NCBI GenBank assembly: GCA_021160185.1
Contig: JAGHDA010000176.1
Coordinates: 1 to 7,799, forward strand
Reading direction: 5' to 3'
Source of the DNA: Verrucomicrobiota bacterium
Lineage (GTDB): Bacteria; Verrucomicrobiota; Verrucomicrobiia; Limisphaerales; CAZBKV01
DNA: 7,799 bases
Positions 1 through 6,017 of this stretch are shown piece after piece (within the stretch, counting starts at the first letter, position 1; each line of letters starts with the position of its first letter). The position numbers and the translations under genes were made by a program. The notes below the pieces were generated by a model. The model had not been told where the DNA came from and searched no databases. It saw only the letters and a list, made by a program, of their open reading frames with translations.

Positions 1-1205
1 ACATGATGAAAGGGCTTATTCTGACAACCAAGCATCATGACGTCTTTTGCTTGTGGCCGAGCAAGCACACCGATCATTCGGTGCGCTCCAGCAAATGGAT
101 GGGCGGCAAGGGCGACGTGGTGAAGGCGGTGGCTGAGGCGTGCCGCGAGCAGGGGTTGAAGTTCGGCGTCTATCTTTCCCCGTGGGATCGGAACCACCCT
201 GAGTACGGCCGGCCGGCTTATCTGGCTTACTACCGCAACCAGTTGCGGGAGTTGCTGACGCAGTACGGCCCGATTTTCGAGGTGTGGTTCGATGGGGCCA
301 ACGGCGGAAGCGGCTATTACGGCGGGGCGCGCGAGACCCGCCGCATCGACCGGCGGACTTACTACGACTGGCCCAACACATGGAAAATTGTGCGTCGGTT
401 GCAGCCGCAGGCTGTGATGTTCAGCGACGCGGGGCCGGACGTGCGCTGGGTGGGCAACGAGCGCGGCGTGGCGTTCGAGACCTCCTGGCTGACGGTCAAT
501 CGCAAAGGGCTTTATCCCGGACATCCCGATTACGCCCGCAAATACGCTCAGGGCGATCCTGACGGCGAGGATTGGCGCCCGCCGGAAGTGGACGTCTCGA
601 TTCGGCCCGGATGGTTTTACCATCCCAGCCAGGACGCCAAGGTCAAGACGGTGAAACAGCTCCTCGACATTTATTATCAATCGGTCGGCCGGAGCGCCAA
701 TCTGCTGTTGAACGTTCCTCCCGACCGGCGGGGCTTGATCCACGAGATCGACGCCCGACGCCTTCGCGAGTTCCGGCGCGTTCTGGACGAAACGTTCCGG
801 ACCGATCTGGCCCGAGGCGCCGAGACCGCGGCGTCCAACGTCCGAGGCGGGGCGGAGCGCTTTTCGCCGGCGCAGGCGGTGGACGGCCGATTCGAGACTT
901 ACTGGGCCGCGGACGACGGGGTGCGGACCGGGTGGATCGAGGCGGATCTGGGCAAGCCGACCCGGTTTGATCGCGTGCTGATCCAGGAATACATCCCCTT
1001 GGGCCAGAGGGTTCACGCTTGGCAGGTGGACGGGTGGATCGGCGGCAAGTGGCGTCGCTTGTGCGGGGGAACGACTGTCGGCTACAAGCGCATTGCGCGG
1101 ATCGAGCCGGTCTCGTGCCGACGCGTCCGCTTGCGGATTCTCAAGGCCAAGGCGTGTCCTACAATTTCCACCTTTGCTCTTTACCTTTCACCGGAACATC
1201 GATGA
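1..1205 (+). CDS. Alpha-L-fucosidase, GH29 family, with C-terminal F5/8-type domain (5' end missing)
   Basis: Exo-acting glycosidase expected to release terminal alpha-L-fucose from glycans, by the retaining mechanism of GH29. The open frame enters from before the window. The ATG pair at 3-8 is probably internal, because GH29 proteins normally carry about 100 more residues before the block LTTKHHD (residues 7-13 counted from base 3). Seen in order: KHHD; YLSPWDRN (57-64); EVWFDGAN (93-100), whose Asp97 is the presumed nucleophile; VDVSIRPGWFYH (196-207); and SANLLLNVPPDRRG (231-244). From about residue 275 to the end is an F5/8 type C (discoidin-like) beta-sandwich, with AVDGRFETYW and WIEADLGK, probably for glycan binding. 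The usual KHHDGF reads KHHDVF here. The TGA stop at 1203-1205 overlaps the ATG of the next gene, suggesting one operon. The family is firm; the exact linkage cleaved is not. Confidence 0.93.
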   Translation, partial: MMKGLILTTKHHDVFCLWPSKHTDHSVRSSKWMGGKGDVVKAVAEACREQGLKFGVYLSPWDRNHPEYGRPAYLAYYRNQLRELLTQYGPIFEVWFDGANGGSGYYGGARETRRIDRRTYYDWPNTWKIVRRLQPQAVMFSDAGPDVRWVGNERGVAFETSWLTVNRKGLYPGHPDYARKYAQGDPDGEDWRPPEVDVSIRPGWFYHPSQDAKVKTVKQLLDIYYQSVGRSANLLLNVPPDRRGLIHEIDARRLREFRRVLDETFRTDLARGAETAASNVRGGAERFSPAQAVDGRFETYWAADDGVRTGWIEADLGKPTRFDRVLIQEYIPLGQRVHAWQVDGWIGGKWRRLCGGTTVGYKRIARIEPVSCRRVRLRILKAKACPTISTFALYLSPEHR

Positions 1206-2971
1206 GTCGGATGCTTGCTTACTCAAGTTTTGGGCATCGAAGGGAGGCGGGATTGCGGGAAGCGGAAGAAAGGGGATCCGCGAGTTCATGCGGAACCCGG
1301 TTGTGGGCCCGCTTTCTTGGAACGGCGGGATGTTTCCTTTCTCTCGGGGCGTTGCTGTGCGGGCGCGCCGCGGCGTTTTGGGCGGCGCCGGACGGAAACG
1401 ACGCAGCAAGCGGTTCCCGCGCCGCGCCGTTTCGCTCGATCGAAGCGGCTGTGGAAGCGGCGCGGCGCAGCCCCGCCAGGGGCAGGGAACCGGTCACGGT
1501 CTGGCTTCGAGGCGGAACATATTATCTCTCGCGACCGATCGTCTTGGGCCCCGAGGTTTCAGGCGGACCGGGCGCGCCGGTGACCCTTGCGGCGGCCCCG
1601 GGCGAGGAGGTCGTGATCAGCGGCGGTTGCAGGCTGAACCTCCGGTGGCGGCCTTATAGCAGGGGGATTTACGTCGCCGAGGTTCCTCGGGGAGTCGACT
1701 TTGACCAGCTCTTCGTCAACGGCCGCCGTCAGGTTCTCGCTCGGTATCCGAATTACGATCCGAACGTCCGCATCTTCCACGGCTACGCCAAGGACGCGCT
1801 CAGCCCCGAGCGGGTTCGGCGTTGGGCCGATCCGGCGGGGGGCTTCATTCACGCCCTGCACAGGAACCTATGGGGCAGCGAGCACTTCAGGATCCTCGGC
1901 AAGGACGAACAAGGGCGGCTGCGGTACGAAGGCGGCTGGCAAAATAATCGGCCTTCGCCGATGCACCCGGTTTATCGGTTCGTGGAGGGCGTGTTTGAGG
2001 AACTGGACGCGCCGGGGGAGTGGTTCTTCGACCGAAAGAGACGGTTGCTTTACTACTGTCCGCCGAAGGGGTTGGACCTGGAGCGCGCCGTCGTCGAGGG
2101 GGCTTGTCTGGCGCATCTGATCGAAATTCGCGGGTCAAGAGAAACGCCGGCGCGCTTTCTCCGGCTCCGGGGGCTTCGATTTTGCCGCACCCGACGGACG
2201 TTCATGGAAAACCGCGAGCCGCTTCTGCGGAGCGACTGGACGATTTACCGGGGCGGAGCGGTGTTCCTGACCGGAGCCGAAGACTGCTCCGTGGAGGATT
2301 GCGTCTTTGACCAGCCGGGCGGCAACGCCTTGTTCGTGAGCGGCTACGCGCGCCGCCTCTCCGTGGCTCGCTGCCGCATCTTCGACGCCGGTTCCAACGG
2401 CGTCGCGCTGGTTGGGGATCCGAAAGCGGTTCGCAATCCGCTGTTCAGCGCGCTTCACTCCCAGCGGTATGATCAGATCGACAGGACGCCGGGCCCTCGA
2501 ACTCCGGATTATCCGGCCGATTGCACGGTTGAGGACTGCCTTATTTACCGGATCGGCGAAACGGTGAAGCAGAGCGCCGGCGTCGAGATCGCGATGGCCC
2601 GAAGGATCCGCGTTCGATTCTGTTCGATCTACGAAGTTCCCCGAGCGGGCGTTAACATCGGCGACGGTTGTTGGGGAGGGCATCTGATCGAGTTTTGTGA
2701 TGTGTTTGACACGGTTCGTGAGACCGGCGATCACGGCTCGTTCAATTCGTGGGGGCGCGATCGCTTTTGGCGCCTGAAGGGCGCGCCGGAGGAGGCATTG
2801 CCGAAGCTTGCCCTGCTCGACACGGTTGAGCCGATCGTGATCCGCAACAGTCGGTGGCGCTGCGACCACGGTTGGGACATTGATTTGGACGACGGCTCTT
2901 CGAATTACCGAATTTACAACAACCTCCTTCTGCGGGGCGGGCTGAAGCTGCGGGAGGGATTCCATCGCTAG
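1202..2971 (+). CDS. Right-handed parallel beta-helix protein, GH141-like; N-terminal part of a gene split by an in-frame TAG
   Basis: Probably an exported glycan-active enzyme. After a hydrophobic stretch (residues 39-57, ending CGRAAA) comes the start typical of such proteins, FWAAPDGND (59-67), then VWLRGGTYYLS (100-110), VVISGG (137-142) and QLFVNGRR (169-176). Repeating short beta-strand units follow, such as CSVEDCVF, CTVEDCLIY and IEFCDVFDT. The segments GDHGSFNSWGRD (509-520) and DHGWDIDLDDGSSNY (555-569) hold clustered Asp residues and are candidate active-site loops. The N-terminal pattern resembles GH141, a family with alpha-L-fucosidase and xylanase members; that link is recalled, not computed. 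The chosen ATG overlaps the fucosidase stop as ATGA, with a weak GGA 6 bases upstream. It leaves an unusually long charged stretch before the hydrophobic segment, so the true start may be later (for example TTG 1301). The frame stops at TAG 2969-2971 but homology continues in the same frame. Confidence 0.8.
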   Translation: MSRMLAYSSFGHRREAGLREAEERGSASSCGTRLWARFLGTAGCFLSLGALLCGRAAAFWAAPDGNDAASGSRAAPFRSIEAAVEAARRSPARGREPVTVWLRGGTYYLSRPIVLGPEVSGGPGAPVTLAAAPGEEVVISGGCRLNLRWRPYSRGIYVAEVPRGVDFDQLFVNGRRQVLARYPNYDPNVRIFHGYAKDALSPERVRRWADPAGGFIHALHRNLWGSEHFRILGKDEQGRLRYEGGWQNNRPSPMHPVYRFVEGVFEELDAPGEWFFDRKRRLLYYCPPKGLDLERAVVEGACLAHLIEIRGSRETPARFLRLRGLRFCRTRRTFMENREPLLRSDWTIYRGGAVFLTGAEDCSVEDCVFDQPGGNALFVSGYARRLSVARCRIFDAGSNGVALVGDPKAVRNPLFSALHSQRYDQIDRTPGPRTPDYPADCTVEDCLIYRIGETVKQSAGVEIAMARRIRVRFCSIYEVPRAGVNIGDGCWGGHLIEFCDVFDTVRETGDHGSFNSWGRDRFWRLKGAPEEALPKLALLDTVEPIVIRNSRWRCDHGWDIDLDDGSSNYRIYNNLLLRGGLKLREGFHR

Positions 2972-3709
2972 GTCGTCAACAACATCATTGTGAACAACAG
3001 CCTCCACGCCCATGTGTGGTATCCGCACAGCGGCGACGTCTTTGCCCGCAACATCGTTATGGGGCCGTATCGTCCGATCCGGATGCCTCCGCGCAAATGG
3101 GGCAAACGGATTGATGAGAACCTGTTCGTGGGATCCGAAGCCGACCGCGACAAGTGCGCGGCGCATGGCTGTGACGCGCATTCTTTGGTTGGAGATCCGA
3201 TGTTTGTGGATCCGTCCGCAGGCGACTTTCGCGTGCGCCCCGGATCGCCGGCCTTGAAATTGGGATTTCGCAATTTTCCGATGGACAGCTTCGGCGTGCG
3301 GGATCCCAAGCTTAAGGCGCTGGCGCGGCGGCCTGAGATTCCTCCTTTGCGCGTCCGGTCCGTTTCCCGCGCCGCCGCCGCGGGCGTTCGGCCGGCCGGA
3401 GCGTTGTGGATGGGCGCTGTGTTACAGGACCTTCGGGGCGAGGCCTATTCGGCGTTCGGCGTCAGCAAGGAAACCGGCGGCGTGCGCGCGGCGGATGTTC
3501 CTCCCGGGAGCGAGGCGGCAAAGCGGGGCCTGCGCAAGGACGATCTTATCATTGCCGCGGCCGGCAGACCTGTCCGCACTTTGCGGGACTTGACCGAGGC
3601 CTTGCGGCGAGCCGCCTCTTCGGGCCCTGTGGAATTGAAGATCGTCCGGGAACAGAAGGAAATGTCTCTGCATTTTGCCACCGCTCCGCCGGTTCCACAA
3701 CCGCGATAA
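2972..3709 (+). CDS. C-terminal part of the split beta-helix gene: last helix turns plus PDZ domain
   Basis: This is the in-frame continuation past the TAG. The first possible start codon is GTG 2990, with no ribosome binding site at normal spacing, so it is unlikely to be an independent gene. Counted from 2990, residues 1-24 (NNSLHAHVWYPHSGDVFARN) are further helix strands. Residues 68-103 carry the usual closing signature of these proteins: GDPMFVDPSAGDFRV, SPALKLGF and NFPMDSFGV. After a linker, residues about 142-230 form a PDZ domain, with FGVSKETGGVRAADVPPGS, AAKRGLRKDDLIIAAAGRPV and a helix LRDLTEALRRA. PDZ domains bind peptide C-termini or mediate assembly, so the tail may tether the enzyme or bind a partner protein. 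Read through the TAG, the whole protein would be about 835 codons from ATG 1202. The gene ends in TAA, 20 bases from the end of the convergent neighbour. Confidence 0.75.
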   Translation, partial: VVNNIIVNNSLHAHVWYPHSGDVFARNIVMGPYRPIRMPPRKWGKRIDENLFVGSEADRDKCAAHGCDAHSLVGDPMFVDPSAGDFRVRPGSPALKLGFRNFPMDSFGVRDPKLKALARRPEIPPLRVRSVSRAAAAGVRPAGALWMGAVLQDLRGEAYSAFGVSKETGGVRAADVPPGSEAAKRGLRKDDLIIAAAGRPVRTLRDLTEALRRAASSGPVELKIVREQKEMSLHFATAPPVPQPR

Positions 3710-3729
3710 GTCGGGCCGGCAACACTCGC

Positions 3730-5322
3730 TTATTTTACAGGCTCCACGAGCAGCCGCAGGGTTTCGCCTTTTCGCAGCTCCACGGTGCAGCCGAAGCTGA
3801 GCTGGCGTCCTGTGCGCACGGTTTCCCGGCCGCTTTCAATCTCACGCACGCGATATCGGGCTTCCGGCTCGGCCGTGAACCACTCGGGCAGAGTGTTCAT
3901 CCGCGGCCAGTCGCGTCGAAAGCCCATGTAGAGACGGTGACGTGGCGCGTCGAACTCCAGGCGCCCTCGGTATTCCTCCGGGCTGCGGATCCAGATCGCC
4001 AGGCCGCCCGTTTCCGTCGGCGCGGCTCCCAGTTCCAGCCTGGGCCGCCAAGGGTAGAGCCGCAGTCCTTGCGTATGCCTCATGGCGTAAAGAATCACCG
4101 TCCGGACCCCGTTGGCCTCCAGCTTCATTGTGCCCCACAGCCGGTTCGGGTCGTTTTCGAAAACCAATCGCTCCCGGGCTTCACGCTCGAGCCAGGCGAA
4201 TCCCTGCGGAACCGGAACCCGGTTCAGAAGGTAAATCGCTCCTTCGGCCGAGTCGGCGATGCCGTCGATGCTGCCTTCCCATCGGTAGTCGCGGTAGATC
4301 GGCTTGGCGAGAGCGGCCAAGACCTTTTCGATTTTCGGCCGGTAAACCGTTTTGCCGAGAGCCATGTCATAGCAAAGGAAGCCGACGTAGTTATAACCCC
4401 AGCCGTCGCTGAAGTCGCGGTAGCGGGGTCCGAAGGCCTGTTTCCGGATCTCGTTGTACATCATCCCGTCCTTGTTGCAGCCCTCGGCCAGGATGCGGTC
4501 GTACATGTGGCGCAGCTTCGGGGCGTACTTGGCGACGCCTTCGGGTTTAAAGTCCGCCTCCACGCCGAGCAGAAGGCCCAGCCCGCCGATGATTTCGCAG
4601 CCGTGGTCCCGGAGCCGGTTCGGAACGAAGTCCGCTTGGGAGAGATAATAGTCGGCCAGCCGCTCAGCCCAGCGGAGGTATTTGGGCTCGCCTGTCATGG
4701 CGTAAAGCCGGGCCAAGACCTGGGTTTGCTCGCCGTTCACTTCGATGTTCTTGGTGGGGATCGGGCCGAAAGGCGTCTGGACGCGCGCGTGGCGCCAGAG
4801 GTCGTCTTCGATGTCCCGCATCCGATCGAACCACTCATCTTTGCCTGTGGCTTCCACAATGGCGATCAGGCCGTCCTTCACATATTCGGAGGCTTCGAAA
4901 ACCATTTGTTCATAGCCGACTTTTTGTTTGCGGCCGTTTTGGAGGTCGTAGGGAACCGGGATTCGATCCAGCTCGTTGCAGAGCCGTTGTTCGGCATGAA
5001 GAACGCCGCGCACCGGACCGTTGAGCGCTTCCCGATCCACGGCCCACGCCGCCCATGCCAAGAAGGGATAACAGTCCGCCGCCGTGTCCCTGTAGTTCCA
5101 ATGGCCGTCGGCGATGTAGAGGCCGGTTTGGGGATCGATCTTGGGCAATGCCCGTTCGTGAAGCCAGCGTTGGACCTTCGTGAGCGCCAGGCCGGCGATT
5201 CGGGCGGATCGGGCCGCCTGATCGAAGGCGGCTTCTGAAGTCGGCCTTCCGGGTTCGGAGGACCGAGTCCCGCAGTTCAGACCGACGCTCACGACGCAGA
5301 GGGCGAACAACCAGTGTTTCAT
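3730..5322 (-). CDS. Exported alpha/alpha-barrel protein of unknown activity, possible glycoside hydrolase, lyase or epimerase
   Basis: A 530-residue protein. The start chosen is ATG 5322-5320 because MKHWLFALCVVSVGLNC is a short signal peptide. The frame opens earlier, but the extra residues are Arg/Lys-rich and not protein-like. Cys17 could be lipidated, but GLNC is a poor lipobox. Residues about 30-390 are helical with aromatic and acidic clusters, in the manner of six-hairpin (alpha/alpha) glycosidases and related enzymes: DGHWNYRDTAADCYPFLAW (72-90), EASEYVKDGL (143-152), NGEQTQVLARLYAMTG (196-211), DHGCEIIGGLGLLLG (239-253), FSDGWGYNYVGFLCYD (304-319) and GSIDGIADSAEGAIYLLNR (350-368). 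From about 395 to the end it appears beta-rich, as in the C-terminal sandwich of such proteins. Asp and Glu residues in these blocks are candidate catalytic residues; none can be assigned. I do not recognise a named family. It is transcribed toward the beta-helix gene and probably works on the same glycan. Confidence 0.75.
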   Translation of the reverse strand: MKHWLFALCVVSVGLNCGTRSSEPGRPTSEAAFDQAARSARIAGLALTKVQRWLHERALPKIDPQTGLYIADGHWNYRDTAADCYPFLAWAAWAVDREALNGPVRGVLHAEQRLCNELDRIPVPYDLQNGRKQKVGYEQMVFEASEYVKDGLIAIVEATGKDEWFDRMRDIEDDLWRHARVQTPFGPIPTKNIEVNGEQTQVLARLYAMTGEPKYLRWAERLADYYLSQADFVPNRLRDHGCEIIGGLGLLLGVEADFKPEGVAKYAPKLRHMYDRILAEGCNKDGMMYNEIRKQAFGPRYRDFSDGWGYNYVGFLCYDMALGKTVYRPKIEKVLAALAKPIYRDYRWEGSIDGIADSAEGAIYLLNRVPVPQGFAWLEREARERLVFENDPNRLWGTMKLEANGVRTVILYAMRHTQGLRLYPWRPRLELGAAPTETGGLAIWIRSPEEYRGRLEFDAPRHRLYMGFRRDWPRMNTLPEWFTAEPEARYRVREIESGRETVRTGRQLSFGCTVELRKGETLRLLVEPVK

Positions 5323-5505
5323 GCCGTGGAGAATTCCACCAGCAACCGCCTCTTTCCGCAAGCCAACGCGCAGCTTGAGCTTCAAGATTCTTCCGACATT
5401 CGGGAAGGCTTTGGAAGCAAAGGCGAGGGAACGCGGCTTGCCTGCCGCCCGCTTCCGGCGCACTCCATCCTAGTTTGATTGCAAAGAAAGGAAGTGGGAT
5501 GGCCC
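5323..5505. other. Upstream region of the minus-strand gene, no coding signal recognised
   Basis: The interval lies between the cydA remnant and the minus-strand start at 5322. Just before that start, the minus strand reads GTGGA-ATTC-TCCAC, a small 5-bp hairpin, with GGTGGA as a weak ribosome-binding candidate about 12 bases from the ATG. A second short inverted repeat, CTTGA-GCT-TCAAG, sits at 5374-5386. Both are short enough to be chance. I found no convincing -35/-10 pair and no gene; the minus frame stays open here but is not protein-like. Confidence 0.35.
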
Positions 5506-5934
5506 AAGCCAACACGCGCGGAAGCGGGCGTGTTGCGCTATCGCTCCTCGTCGGGCCAGGCAGACACATCGGCGCGTGCGGGCCTGTTTCCCAATGGCTC
5601 TCTGTAGCGGCGAGCTTGGTCGGCTGCTTTTTGACCAGGCCCCCGCATGCAGACGGCCCTCCGCCAATTCGGCGAAGGAGAAGATCAACCCCATTGCCAG
5701 CCCCAACTTGAGGGTCGTCCGGAAGCCTTCGCGGGCGGGGCGGCGGAGTAAGCGCCGCGCGCTGACGCCTGTCATGAGGAATCCGGAAGCGATGCATGCG
5801 GCGAAGACCGTATGCGTGATTTCCAGCAAGGCCCAAGGTTGCGTGACCGCCGCCATGAATGGCCGGTTCGGGGCGGTTGTTGCGAATTTCATATTGGCTG
5901 CCGGGATGAAGCAGGCTTTTCGGTTGCCGGCGTC
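5506..5934 (-). pseudogene. cydA: Internal fragment of cytochrome bd ubiquinol oxidase subunit I (cydA), frameshifted
   Basis: CydA is the heme-bearing membrane subunit of the bd-type terminal oxidase, which oxidises quinol and reduces oxygen. Only a middle piece remains. Reading the minus strand from 5928: GNRKACFIPAAN (family: GTNLSA-type block then AANSWM), TQPWALLEITHTVFAA, GFLMTGVSARRLLR and a hydrophobic helix LKLGLAMGLIFSFA. The frame then shifts by one base in a run of five G (plus-strand C run 5640-5644) and continues as VKKQPTKLAATESHWETGPHAP. His at 5814-5812 matches the heme b558 ligand (E. coli His186). Lys at 5617-5615 and Glu at 5602-5600 match the quinol-loop Lys252 and Glu257. 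Restoring one G gives a His-to-Lys distance of 66 residues, as in E. coli (numbering recalled). The N-terminal portion, with its heme ligand, and the whole C-terminal half are absent, and a TGA lies just upstream, so no working oxidase subunit is possible. Confidence 0.8.
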
Positions 5935-5980
5935 GCACTTTTGGAGTCAACGGGCGGAATCGACAAGTCGGGCTCGTTTC

Positions 5981-6009
5981 TTGTTTCGCCGACGAACTTT
6001 GGGCATAAT
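5981..6009 (+). promoter_or_regulatory. Candidate sigma70-type promoter for the sugar-binding/propeller gene
   Basis: TTGTTT (5981-5986) and CATAAT (6004-6009) are separated by exactly 17 bases. The -10 matches TATAAT at 5 of 6 positions and the -35 matches TTGACA at 3 of 6. Transcription would begin near 6016, only 2-5 bases before GTG 6018 or ATG 6021, leaving no room for a ribosome binding site. That implies a leaderless message, or that the real promoter lies further upstream. Such a match in a GC-rich region is notable but unproven. Confidence 0.4.
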
Positions 6010-6017
6010 CGCCTTTC

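Noticed and set aside
2135..3181. A 348-codon minus-strand open frame opposite the beta-helix gene
   Set aside because: Its translation has no recognisable domain and it spans the TAG region of a well-supported plus-strand gene; it is a shadow frame.
3710..3729. A possible shared terminator between the convergent genes
   Set aside because: The 20-base gap has no stem of useful length and no T run on either strand.
3406..5238. A 610-codon plus-strand open frame opposite the minus-strand barrel gene
   Set aside because: It crosses the PDZ coding region and the convergent gene, shows no domain or motif, and reflects GC-rich codon bias on the other strand. The minus-strand protein has a signal peptide and coherent motifs.
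5323..5463. An upstream extension of the minus-strand barrel protein, from ATG 5463
   Set aside because: The extra 47 residues are basic and low in structure, and would bury the clear signal peptide that starts at ATG 5322.
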